DNA of 64,000 nt, taken from assembly GCF_029168945.1 (NCBI RefSeq), contig NC_083604.1, positions 42,155,686 to 42,219,685 on the forward strand, written 5' to 3'. The DNA is from Cannabis sativa. Taxonomy: Eukaryota > Streptophyta > Magnoliopsida > Rosales > Cannabaceae. Shown here one piece after another: positions 36,667 to 47,422 of this stretch; position 1 is the stretch's first letter; each line of letters begins with the position of its first letter. The translations under genes were made by a program, and so were the position numbers. The notes beneath the pieces were generated by a model. It was not told the origin of the DNA and made no database searches. It was given only the letters and a program-made list of their open reading frames with translations.

Positions 36667-38545
36667 TGTTGGGTTTTATGCCCTAAATAAAACTCATTTC
36701 AATATAATCAGATTTACTTATTAATAATAGATCAGAAATAACATTTAATGTTGCATGGTTCACATGATTTATTTCATGATTATATGTACATAATGTATGA
36801 ATTCATCTGAAACCCTTTTCACATACTTGATCCCGTTTATTGTGCCGTCAACACATTGGAAAGTAAACATGACTATGTGAATAAAGTTTCCTAGATTTAT
36901 CAGACATAGGGTTTTACTGATATGATAATCTACAACAGAGTTTACTTGCATTTGGAGAAGTGCTATGTTCTTTCCAGAGCATTGGTTAAAGTAAAAGCTC
37001 AGGTTGGATGCATGGAGTATGCATCGGAAGGGACCGATATTGAACTTTGACTTGAATTTATTAAACTTACCGTAATATCTATTCAAGTCAATATCGCCTA
37101 GTTGATCCTAGATCAAATGATCTTAATCCTGTTATGATTAGGCTCAATCTCAGGAGGCTATTCATGTTCTTTGATTTGTTAGTTAAGCTTACTTTTAGGT
37201 CAGGGTGATACGTACATTTTGGGAACACGGTAGTGCAATTGAGTGGGAGCGCTAGCATAAACATGGAATCTATAGCTTCTATTTGGCGAATAGTAAGCAA
37301 AGGATGATCTCCTTCGAGCTTGACCAAACGAACATAAATGGTGAAGTACTCATTTCATATAAGCTGAAATATCATTTATACGGGGTCAAGTGTTTTAAGG
37401 ATAAAATACATTGTAAGGTGTAACGGTAATCTAATCCCTTTACAGTGTAGATCATTCATATAGAGGATCATTGATCAAATTAGGATTATAACAATGGATA
37501 ACTAATGATGTGTCTATATGGTGGAACATATAGAGCATTCTATATACTGAGAGTGCAATTCTAAGTTCTATGCGTGGATTCAACGATGAATTAATAAGTT
37601 AGTGAATTTTAGTAATAAATTCTTGATCTACTTATTGGAAGCTCGGTTATATAGACCCATGGTCCCCGCACTAGTTGAGATAATATTGCTTGTAAGACTC
37701 ATATAATTGGTTTTGATTAATCAATTATAATTCTCAAATTAGACTATGTCTATTTGTGAAATTTTCACTAAGTTAGGGCGAAATTGTAAGGAAAGAGTTT
37801 TAGGGACATATTTGTTAATTATGATACTTAATATGGTTCAATTAATAAATATGATAAATGACAATATTATTTAATAATTACTTATAGTTATTAAATAGTT
37901 AGAATTGACATTTAAATGGTTGAATTAGAGAATTGGCATTTTTGAGAAAATCAGATGTAGAAAAGGTAAAACTGCAAAATTGCAAAAAGTGAGGCCCAAA
38001 TCCACTAAGCATGGCCGGCCACTTTTGTAGGCAATTTAAACTGATATTTTCATTATTTTAATGCCAAATAATTCAAACCTAACCCTAGTGGAATGCTATA
38101 AATAGATAGTGAAGGCTTCAGGAACTTTACACTTTTCTTCTGACACTTCTGATTCAGAAAAACCTGAGCCTTCTCTCTCCCTATCTGGCCGACCACTCCC
38201 TCTCTCTTTCTTCCCTCTCAAATTTCGAAATTCTCAGTGTAAGAGTAGTGCCCACACACAGCAAGTGATACCTCAACCATAGTGAGGAAGATCGTGAAGA
38301 AAGACTTTCAGCATCAAAGATTCAGAGAAAGAGATCCAGGTTCACATATTGATAATGCTCTGCTACAGAAAGGAATCAAGGGCTAGATATCTGAACGGAA
38401 GGAGTCATTTAATTCCGCTGCACTCAATGTAAGGTTTCCTAAACTTTATACGTGTTTATTTCATCGTTTTAGAAAGTTCATATTTAGGGTGTTAATCAAC
38501 ATACTTGTGAGTAGATCTAAGATCCTGGTAAAATAAATTCCAAAA
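36667..38545 (+). repeat. 3' LTR of copia C
   Basis: 1879 bp, very similar to 19715-21608, ending in CCAAAA before the TCGAC duplication. Confidence 0.93.
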
Positions 38546-38550
38546 TCGAC

Positions 38551-38737
38551 AACACAATAAACAGGATCAAGTATGTGAAAAGGGTTTCAGATGAATTTAT
38601 AAATCAAATAGACAAGCAATTGATAAGATGAACCAAAACATACACAAATGAATGAAAAATACTTCTGTTTCTTTATTGATGTAGAATAAAATAGATTACA
38701 TTGAAATAGAGTTTTATTTAGGGCATAAAACCCAACA
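38551..38737 (-). repeat. 5' LTR of copia B, distal 187 bp
   Basis: AACACAATAAACAGGATC...TAAAACCCAACA. It continues exactly where 19714 stops and matches the corresponding end of the 3' LTR (about 12850-13036). Confidence 0.92.
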
Positions 38738-38742
38738 GTATG

Positions 38743-39180
38743 GGTAGGGAATTTCATCGTAAGATGATAGATTAAGGTTATTATCTCCATTTCTTTCAAA
38801 ATGGGGCGACCTATCACTACGCTGTATGTGGAATACTAGTCGATTACTGCAAAATTGGCCATTGACTTGGCAGTGACAGGGGCGGTTCCCAAAGTGATTG
38901 GCAGCTTGATCATTCTTTTTAGTGCAATTGTATCTCTAGTGAACCCATAGATACTCGAGGTTACAAGTTGCAAATCCTTCTCCTGCAACCCCATTTGCTT
39001 AAAAGCTTGGAAATGGAGAAGATTAATGGAACTCCCATTGTCCACTAAAATTTCGTGGACATTATCTCCTCCAATATTTGCAACGATCACGAGTGCGTCA
39101 GCGTGTGGATGATGAACCCATCTGGCATCACTCTCCATGAAGGTTATGTCATCGCATTCCTTCTTGAAAAACTTCTCCGA
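38743..39180 (-). pseudogene. Gypsy G aspartic protease region
   Basis: A 100-codon open stretch (38836-39138) with IGGDNVHEILVDNGSSINLLH, the active-site motif in the DNGS form seen in Tat-like elements, then GFTRDTIALKRMIKLPITLGT. A stop interrupts the frame soon after VID, before GRPILKEMEI. The frame upstream to gag is broken by several stops. Confidence 0.8.
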
Positions 39181-39349
39181 TCGCTCACTTAGGTTATTTA
39201 CATTGGTGAGCAGTTTTTCTTTTGCTTCTTTGGCATATCGCTCTTGTGACTTTTTAGAATCTCCACCAATATGGGGCCTCCAATAATAGTTAAGATAATG
39301 TGAGGAGTTCGTGAACTACTCACATTGTTTGTCTCGTCATTCTCATCTG

Positions 39350-41230
39350 CTTGGGGATGAGTTTCTCTATTTTTCTTGTACTTACCGAATTTTCCTCGTC
39401 TGATCAATTCTTCGATTTTGTCCAGTAGGAACCACCATTCCAGAGTGGTATGACCGATGTCCTTATGGTACTTGCAAAACTTTTTTGGATCTCTTTTGTC
39501 GTGATTTCCTCTAATTACGGAGGCTTTCTGAAGACTCCATTTTTCTCATCAATCGCGTAAATATGATCGTGAAGGACCGCTAGTTCAGTGTAATTGACAA
39601 AGCGTGGTCCTCCTTTTCTCTTTGGAGATGTTTCCTTCTTGGAAGGAGACTTGGCAAGCTTTAGACTTTGCTGCCTCTGGGGTTCTTTCCTCTAGGACTT
39701 CGAGATCGTGACCGTAGTACGGATGACTCGCGCTTCTATTTCACCCTTTCTAGTTCAGCCAAGGAATTCTTGATTCTCTTATGCGGCTCAGCCATGGCGA
39801 AGAACTCTACCAACGATTCTGGTCTTTGGGCTTGCACACCTTCCAAAAATTGGTTCTTGGCAAGACACCTGTAATTAACATACATACCAATGAAGACTCG
39901 GGGGCCTTCTCGACCTTGGTTACTTCAGCATTTAAACGCTTAAAATAATCCTATAAGGATTCATCGACTTCCTGCTTGATGGTAGCTAGGGTTGTATAAG
40001 GCGGTTTGTACATCATCATGGCTTGGAATTGCGTCAAGAATAAATCTACGAAAGTCTCCCAAGTCGATATGGACGCCTCAAGCAACTGGCTGAACCAATC
40101 GTAAACATTATCTTCCAAGGTTGCCGCTAGGATGCGACATTTCGCTAACTGAGGTACTTGGTCTACTTCCATAATTGTATTAAATTTTTCTAAATAATGT
40201 ATGGGATTAGTAGTAACTTTATATTTTATCGATTCAGATAATCTAAATCCCTTGGGAAGTCGAGCCTGTCGCACTTCTTTGGTGAAAGGAGAAGTCCCAT
40301 GGAGTTTGTAAATGGGCTTTCTCTGCTGCTCGATTATTTTCAACGCTCGTAGCAAGATGCTCTGATCTACACCCCTAGGCATGACGGTGTTGTTTTTAGT
40401 TGTCGCTGGTGCGGTCATAATCATAACTATGTTAGCTGGAATTACTACCTCGGTAGTCGTAGCTAGTGCGTTAGGCGGGTTGACAACATTTGTTGGGTTA
40501 TTGCTATTGTTTGTGCCTTGATCTCCCACTTGGGGATCACGGGGCTCATCGTAGCTTTAGGGCATTTGAGATCGTGCCCTAAAAATTGCGTTGAGGTGAT
40601 CACAAAGATCACCCCTGTGAACATGATATCTCCCTCCTCGTTGTGTCTCCATAGAGCTGACCTGGTATACACACTAGGAGAACGACTTTGTGAGGATGAA
40701 GAATAAGATTTAGCATTATTTACCACATTTCGCAGTTGGGCTCTGCTTCGAGGGTTGCATCGCTCGGGATCCTCCTCTTGTGGCACCTCGCGGTTAGCGT
40801 TTTGTGTGACTTATTGCTCCCTTTATGTAGGCTAGTTCAAGTCGAGCCCCTCCTGTCCAGTCTGTTGTTCTCTGCGAGAGCGATTATTAGTTATTTGCTT
40901 AGTGTTTGTAACCTGAGGGTTATTCGAATGTGTGTTTGGTACTCGAGGAGGACGTCGGGTCCTAACTCTTCCGTTGACCTCAGCCTACAAAGCCTGTATT
41001 TGCTCTTGTAGGGACATATATTGGGCCACAGTCAGTTGAATGATTCCCTCAGATACCACCGCTGGTGTAATAGGCGAGAATTGTCCCACAGTGGCTGTCG
41101 GTGTCGATGTTTCTCTAACATGACCGATGGTTTCAAGAAATAAGTTGAGGGGAGTAATGGTGGTACGTCCCACTCCTCCATTGATGGTGTCGACAGGTGC
41201 TGTTCCATTACCTGAGAGTGGAAGATTCAT
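39350..41230 (-). pseudogene. Gypsy G gag, broken
   Basis: The first 82 codons from the ATG at 41230 (MNLPLSGNGTAPVDT...MSLQEQIQAL) end in a TAG at 40985. The core is open at 39951-40529 and shows the retrotransposon gag fold signature (NPIHYLEKFNTIMEVDQVP, RILAATLEDNVYDWFSQL, STWETFVDLFLTQFQ). It continues leftward in pieces (EFFAMAEPHKRIKNSL, an RSRSRSPRGK basic stretch) to about 39350. In intact relatives this is the capsid protein. Confidence 0.75.
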
Positions 41231-41334
41231 TGTTCTGACATTGAAAGATCCAGTGTTGTTATCTCCATTTGTCTGGTTTTCCAGCCATTATGATTTTCCT
41301 CCAAAATTAATGAAAAAAAATTCTTTCCCACAGA

Positions 41335-41346
41335 CGGCGCCAAATA
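41335..41346 (-). other. Primer binding site of gypsy G
   Basis: The minus strand reads TTTGGCGCCGTCTGTGGG, the usual LTR-adjacent sequence of plant Tat/Athila elements, next to the LTR end at 41351. Confidence 0.8.
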
Positions 41347-41350
41347 ATAT

Positions 41351-42546
41351 TGGTGGAATTTAGACAACACCAAATAAAATAATATATTTAAAATATGAAC
41401 AGGATTATGCAAGTACTCTACCCAAAATGGCGAGTATTCAAATTATGGATACACAGACGTACTGGAAATATAAATAATACATAGAGAATATAGTGGTTCA
41501 GTCAGATCAAGGTCTGCTTAGTCCACTGTTGCAAGGTTTTTCTGTCTTGTCATTTCATGTTGGATCACTCCTTTATATACAAAACAAGTGTCCTTTGATT
41601 ACACAAAGATTGATTTAATTATCAATCCTTTTGTACATTGAATATAACAATTAATTTAAATAAAAATGTAAACATAATAAATGAAGAACAGTTTCGGCCC
41701 AATTCACTAACTACAGCAACGTATGCGACTTTCATGGTGCGAGTTGTCTGTTCATATTCTCGCATAAGCTCGCTGGCTAAAGATGCGTACAAGACTAATC
41801 GAGTTTAAGATGTCTGCGTCCTGTTTGAGTTGCATATACGAATATCCTGTAATAGGTCGATAACTTAGGACACGTGAATCCTTATCGAGTTATCTAGAAC
41901 GTTGGGTCATCCAGACCAACTCGCTGAGTAGAGAATCGATCTTTACTACTTTGCAGGAAGACCTTTATAGTCCTCGCATATATCTCGGTATGTGCGAGTC
42001 TTAAACTCGATCTTCGATCCTGCTTCGTGCGAGTTATAGGAATGTGACTAGACTCTGTCAAGGTCACATCATCCCGCTGAGTCTGGTTCAGGCGAGGTTC
42101 ACACTCAAGAGGTCTCCTTTTGACATCTCAACCCTCCTCGAGGAGAGTGAGTCCACATGTCATTTTTATGGGAGCCTGGTCTCGAATTTTTAAGTGGAAA
42201 ATTCTCACCATAACATACGCCAAGTGTTTTGACTGCCAACACATCTCGTCAATATCTTTTTATATATAACGAGGTTGATGCCTCGTTATGCATTATTAAT
42301 GTCATCTTTGTGTCTTCAGATGCGAAATGATTTTTCATCAATACATTAGTTAATAGTTTGTACATTTTGGTCTCGCTTATAACTATACAGTCAGCAAGTT
42401 ATGAATATGCTCTATCAATCTCCGCATTTGATGAGTTATTCTATTTAGTATCTTTTAATATAATTGCCATCATATTCGTTGATTCGTATTCTCCAAAATT
42501 GACACGTGTCATCCTCTGAAGTGCCAGCTGAATTTCGAGTATAACA
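41351..42546 (-). repeat. 5' LTR of gypsy G (proposed ends)
   Basis: TGGTGGAATTTAGAC...GAGTATAACA on the plus strand, i.e. TGTTATACTC...CCACCA on the minus strand. The outer end abuts copia leader sequence at 42547, and a TATA box lies at 41570-41579. The 3' LTR is not available for confirmation. Confidence 0.65.
41570..41579 (-). promoter_or_regulatory. TATA box of LTR G
   Basis: TATATAAAGG on the minus strand, about 225 bp before the LTR end. Confidence 0.5.
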
Positions 42547-42768
42547 CTAGTGATAAAAAAAATTGAGCAGAGCTTTGTGAGAGTAATAGAATGTAACATA
42601 GAGAAAGAGAGAATGAGCTGAAATGAATTCTATTATTGATTTGAGCAAGATGCTCAGTGTATATACAAGTATAAGTTAGTTATAAGCTAACCAAAACAAG
42701 AACACAAAAAGCTAACAAATAACTAAATTTAAGTGTATAAATAACAGACTCATAATGAGTCTCTAACA
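42547..42768 (-). mobile_element. Copia copy L: leader stub and 5' LTR of the D family
   Basis: 42576-42768 is an LTR of the D family (TGTGAGAGTAATAG...GTCTCTAACA, 193 bp). 42547-42575 matches the first leader bases of D (AAATTGAGCAGAGCT) but lacks the central bases of the primer site. Gypsy G begins right after it, so G entered the leader of this copy. The rest of L is gone. Confidence 0.82.
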
Positions 42769-42965
42769 ACGTGTACTATGGAAAAGTATTACTTGTGGAT
42801 CTCACTCTGGTGCAGACTCCAAACTGTGTTTGTGCCTTTGAGTCTACCTTTGGAGTCATTACCTCCAAGAAAGTTTTGATACACAAGATTCCTCTAAGGA
42901 GTAGCTCTCAAAACTTAACACACGGAGCTTACTGTGAGGTCTATGTGTTGTCTATTGAAGGTCTC
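42769..42965. repeat. Block X', second copy of X
   Basis: ACTTGTGGATCTCACTC, CTTTGAGTCTACCTTTGGAG and GAGGTCTATGTGTTGT match 10775-10917, with an extra segment of about 40 bp near 42900. It has the same position relative to the LTR as X. Confidence 0.8.
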
Positions 42966-44980
42966 CTTATGTGGCTTTGATTAAGTAAAAATAGGTACAC
43001 CTTTCATAGCTCAACATTTGGATAAAATATTAAATATCATATAATCATACTGCTTACTTTTGTAATAAGATTCCCCATGTGGAAAGGTTATGGCAGAGAA
43101 TTGGATTAGAGAGCTATTTCAATGTATGCATAATTGTTTCTTACTATTTGTAATAAAATGAAACAGTGATGTGAGTATTTGTTGATGAAAAATGTCTACA
43201 AAAACTTGAATATGTTAAAAAAATTATGTTGTCTGATTATAAAGCCAAAAGTTTGGTACAAAAATACAGCTGCTATTGGTCCCACGTCTTCAATCTCAGT
43301 GTCTTGGTCTGACCTTTCTAAGCCTAATATATAGGTGAACAAGAGATTGTGAACATCATTTTGTACATTATTATTGACTTTCAAAAACTTGCATATTTTG
43401 CTCCTTAATTTATGTTAATTAAATATTATCTCAAATCTTACAAACATCGCCAACTTATTAATAAGATATAATTATCATATATATCAATTCCAACCTTTCT
43501 TCCTCATGGTTTAAAGCCCTATATATTGGACATTACTCATGTTTCAATTAAGGTGTTAGCTTGATTTTAGAACGGTTTTCTTTTTTAATCAATTTTTATT
43601 AATTAATACTTACAATTTATACTAAATATTTTGCATAATTTGAATAGTCAAGTGAATTGTGATAATGTTTGGTGCATATTATGAGGCGAACCCCTATTTT
43701 ACTTGTCTTCACAAGGATTTTGAAATCTTAAAGATTTGTTGTTTCATTTTAAGCGTGGCCTGGAATAGTGAAGATAATAAAAATAAAGAAATTCTTTAAA
43801 ACCTTTGGCACAATATTACAACAGCAATTTTGACCATATATATTTATATTATAAAAAAATAATGACCTATACTAGCTAGCCCGCTTTTTTTTTTTCCCCC
43901 CTTATATTTGCCAGCAATAGGAAATTGTTTGATATGCTCCCTAGATCTTTTATTTTATTTAATCACACAAAGGAATCAATATTAAGGACTTCAGATTATT
44001 TTTGTATGTTTATATTCATCAAAAAAAAAAATATATTATTTTTGTTTTTGTCACCTTCCCTTTGATATAATTATCTATATTCTAAAAAGCGCCAAATTTA
44101 AGAGAGAGAGGCAAAAAAAAAAAAAGAAATAATTCCGTAGATTAGATTATACAATTTATAGCCTTTATATTAATAACATCAAATTTTGAGTCCAGTATAG
44201 GGAAAGAGAAATACCCTTTTGAAATGATTTAATTTCTTTTCATTGTTGAGGAAGAAACAAACGAAACAGGTCAAAAAATCTCATGATAACAAATGTGGAA
44301 AGGAAATTAGGAGCTATTATTTTTTTTTTTTTAAAAAAAAGGAGAGAACTTAGGATAGACTGAAGAGCATAAAATAGCATATTTATCCATCTGTAAATGT
44401 TATCTCTGTTTGAGTTTTGGGCTGAGCTGGGCCAGCCAGTGGCCTCCCTCCAGCCCTTGCTTTAGTTTACTATTATTGAAAATAAAGCTTAGCTAGCTAA
44501 ACACTTGTGACTTGGTCCATCTAGCTCTCTTTCTCTCTAAAATATTAATAATTTTGTAGGGTCAATCCTCTTCTTAATAATCACTCTTCCCCTCGTGGCA
44601 TTGATTTTCATTCTCATTTCCAATTTGTACTTTGCATTTCATACAAAGAAAGACCAAAGAGAAAGTGAGACCCACAAACCACACACACACACAATTTCTT
44701 TTCATTTTATTTCTCTCTCTAACCAAACACAACAACTCACAACCTTTTAATCATTTAAACTTAATTAGTACTCACTTAATTAAAACTCCTTTGAATTATG
44801 ATCTAATGATTCTTTTTATTTTATTTTATTATTTTTTCTTATCCTATTCAAGTTCAATCCCCCCAAACTTCAAGGTCCAATCTTTGCATTTATTATTGTA
44901 AGAAATAAACTTTTATTTTAAGGAAAAATAATAAGCATGGTGGGCCCTACTTACTTCAAAATTATTGCTTCTTTCTTAGT
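42966..44980. other. Intergenic DNA, no element recognised
   Basis: AT-rich DNA with homopolymer tracts (for example near 43890, 44110 and 44320). No transposon end, repeated unit or plausible exon was seen, and the open frames are short and compositionally biased. Confidence 0.5.
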
Positions 44981-45540
44981 TTGTGCACGTGTGGTGTTTT
45001 TTTTTTTCTTCCTCTTCTCTCTCCTTTATGTTTTTCATTTTCAACTCTTTTTCTGTTTCAAAATAGTATTTTTCCAATGAAAACGTTCCTTCCACAAACC
45101 AAAAAGAAGAAGATGAGATTGTTAGGCTAAGGCTTTTATAAACAGTGAAAATTAGGTTGAGAAAACAGTAAGCAACCTGCCTTAATTCAAAGTAAAGGGT
45201 TAAGCTAGAGTAACCGTGACAGACCAGACAAGCTGTCGGTGACCGAGCAGTCAAAACCCCGTTGTTCAACAACCAAACCGTGTGTGATTGGGCCACGTCA
45301 TTAATCTGAACACCACCACGTGTTGATAGCAGCTTGTGGGTCCCACCATCCCAAATGGCCAATTCAACATCAATAGCATTAGTCTTTTATTCTAAAAATA
45401 ACCCATCTCTCAGTTTTTCAGTGCCAATTTTCATTCAAATGGGTATGAGAGAAAGAAACGAAGCGTTCTTATTAGAAGAGGAGCTTATAGAAAGAGACAG
45501 AGAGAAAGAGGAGATCATCAACTTATATGGGTCCCACTTA
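44981..45540. promoter_or_regulatory. Candidate cis-regulatory cluster (G-box, C-box, TCP-type motifs)
   Basis: The region holds CACGTG at 44986-44991 and 45317-45322, CCACGTCA at 45293-45300, the palindrome GTGGGTCCCAC at 45336-45346 and TGGGTCCCAC at 45528-45537. The first two are known plant bZIP/bHLH core sites; GTGGGTCCCAC resembles TCP-factor sites. The surrounding DNA is the least repetitive in the window. No adjoining gene could be identified, so a promoter role is inferred from motif density only. Confidence 0.3.
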
Positions 45541-46080
45541 ACTCTCCCCCATTTTGAGAAAACGACAAAAAGTGGGTCCATGATGGCTGACTCATACTCA
45601 CAGTCACAGTCGCAGTCATATCATATAGCTAGCTAACTAATAAAAGGAACAATTCTTCCTTATATAGGCCAGAGCCTGAGTTTATCATATTTGTTGGGGT
45701 TTCCGGTTAAACGACACGTCGTATGATCCTTTAATAACGGTAGTACAAACTTTTGTTCGGAGTTTAAGCATTAATCTTTTCTACATTATTAATATATTTT
45801 TCTCTTTTTCAGAATTGGAACATTGTTAGTGAATATTTACCTTTCTCTTTGACAAGAGCAAAGATCCAAAGTAACTGTGAAAAAGAAAGACTGATTTACC
45901 AGCTACTTTTTAGAATTATGATATTTTTATTCCTTTTGTTTTATTGCTTTCTACCGCTTTTTCTCAAGTTTTCCCATCAAATTAATATCAATTGTGCTTG
46001 GCAAGAGCTATATGAAAATTAACAAGCAATGTATGTATGGAACAATGACTCGAGAAAACAAAATATGAGTGTAGGCATCA
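45541..46080. other. Intergenic DNA, nothing recognised
   Basis: No element or gene was recognised. A short CAGTCACAGTCGCAGTCA run near 45600 is a small direct repeat. Confidence 0.45.
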
Positions 46081-46196
46081 CCAGGGCCATCTCAAACCTA
46101 TTACGGGCCTAAGGCGAAATTTCAAAAATGGGACCGTTTTCTAAAAAAAATTTAATAAATATTTTTGTAGATGAAATATCAACTTCATTGAATAAA

Positions 46197-47404
46197 TTAA
46201 CATTTTGAATACAAAAAATGTAAGAGTTCACCAGAAATAGAAATATCAGAAACACTACGATCAGATTGATACCGAGAATGTCTAGCAACATAATGTTCTA
46301 CTCGGTTTACTGATCGTCTAATGAAAAATAAATTAACATTTGGGAGGGTAGATAACAAAAGTTGGCAGTCTTTTATTAAAAGGCCGAAAGTGGACTTCAT
46401 TGCTTGGTTGCTTCGAATAGCTTGTACTGAAACAAGATTTTCCGTCTCGATCTGAACATGTTGCCAATTATTGGTCTTTACCCAACTGAGAGCTTCTTTA
46501 ATCCCCATGGCTTCGATGACTTCAGCTGCATATCTTCCACCATGCACTACAAGAAATATCACTTTTGCCAGCATATTTTTGTGCTGGCAAAAGTTAGTAT
46601 TGCGCTGGTAAAATAGAATTTACTTGTGATGTGTTGGCAAAAGGGGCTTGGCAAATCAATGTTGGTATTAAACCTTTGGCCAGCATAAAATGAAAAGCGT
46701 TGGCAAAAATGACTTTTCCCAGTGCGTAAATGCGCTGGTAAAAGTTAGATTTTAGCCACTGCAAAAGTACGCTGGTAAAACTTTGACCTCTTTGCCAGCG
46801 CAGTTTGCAAAATGTGCTGGTAAAAGTAATTTTTACCAGCGCAGTAGCGACTGTGCTAGTAAAAGTGACATTTCTTGTAGTGATGGCAACCGACCCGTGC
46901 TGCAACAAGGTGACCAAGATAGTTTCGGGCAACAATTCCGAAACCATACTTATTGTCGCTATCAAAGAGTGATGCATCTACATTAATCTTGATAGTGTTT
47001 TCTACAGGTTTAGTCCATGACTCAGCGCCATCACCGATGTTTTCCAGACAGATTGATGACAACGAAATTTTATCCTGAGCTTTATTCCAGTGATCAAGAG
47101 CTACTTGTGCAGAAGTAAGCACGTCATTAACAGAGGATTGTTTCTTTTTCCAAACAACCTTGTTCCTAGCCTTCCGGATTGCCCAGCTATACATGGCAAT
47201 AAGACAAATCATATCAGCTTCAGCTTGCTTAAAGATGGTCTCCAACCAATTACCGAAAGATCCGCCAGGATCAAAAACTACTGGAGTTGCACATTGGCTC
47301 AAGCAATCAAATGCAAATGGGCAAGAGATGAGGACATGGCTAATGGTTTCATGTTGTAGATTACAAACAGGGAAAGTGACTGAAAGATCGACATGCTTAA
47401 TCAC
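46197..47404 (-). pseudogene. LINE 2 RNase H domain, split by a CACTA element
   Basis: 46886-47404 gives a zinc-binding CNLQHETISHVLISC motif and the first RNase H part, INVDASLFDSDNKYGFGIV (catalytic Asp in VDAS). The rest, GGRYAAEVIEAMGIKEALSWV (catalytic Glu in KEALSW) to NRVEHYVARHS, is at 46197-46541. The intervening 338 bp are a foreign insertion with a 3-bp duplication. At the usual second-Asp position the sequence has ETEN, so that residue appears to be lost. Confidence 0.85.
46545..46882. mobile_element. CACTA-type miniature element
   Basis: Starts CACTACAAGAAATATCACTT, ends AAGTGACATTTCTTGTAGTG, i.e. inverted ends of about 20 bp. The target duplication ATG (46542-46544 and 46883-46885) has the 3-bp length characteristic of CACTA (En/Spm) elements. 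The 338-bp interior is non-coding and made of subterminal repeats of TGCTGGTAAAAG and TGCTGGCAAAAG in both orientations, as expected for transposase binding sites. Confidence 0.95.
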
Positions 47405-47422
47405 TAGTTGGACACAAGTTGG

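Larger units (their letters stand above)
19715..38545 (+). mobile_element. Copia element C, dead internal region, containing gypsy E
   Basis: A plus-strand element with LTRs at 19715-21608 and 36667-38545 and a perfect target duplication TCGAC (19710-19714 and 38546-38550) inside the 5' LTR of B. The last bases of the 3' LTR read CCAAAA instead of CCAACA. The internal region is a long AT-rich leader followed by pol remnants full of stops, interrupted by gypsy E at 27830-36335. It cannot encode its own enzymes. Confidence 0.93.
11130..38737 (-). mobile_element. Copia element B, non-autonomous, containing nested C and E
   Basis: A minus-strand copia element. Its 3' LTR is 11130-13036, its internal region 13037-17697, and its 5' LTR 17698-19714 plus 38551-38737, split by element C. 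The flanking pentamers GTAAG (11125-11129) and GTATG (38738-38742) form a target duplication with one mismatch. Internally a long AT-rich leader is joined directly to the middle of integrase; gag, protease and N-terminal integrase are absent. RT and RNase H are present but broken. Confidence 0.88.
38738..42546 (-). mobile_element. Gypsy element G, 5' part (Tat-like), minus strand
   Basis: Reading leftward from 42546: an LTR of about 1.2 kb (TGTTAT...CCACCA), the primer region TGGCGCCGTCTG (41335-41346), gag, protease, and the beginning of pol, cut by copia B at 38737 and resuming at 11129. The 3' half and 3' LTR are missing. It was inserted in the leader of the D-like copy L. The TGGCGCCGTCTG junction and a gag without a recognisable knuckle suggest the Tat/Athila group, by inference. 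Confidence 0.8.

Noticed and set aside
44976..45636. Open frames of 128 codons (minus) and 100 codons (plus) in the intergenic island
   Set aside because: They overlap on opposite strands, are compositionally biased (Lys/Glu and Ser/Gln runs), and show no domain or exon signals.
46081..46140. CAGGGCCATCTCAAACC followed by GGGCCTAAGGCGAAA, resembling the end of a hAT-type element
   Set aside because: Only one possible end was found, with no partner inverted repeat and no target duplication.
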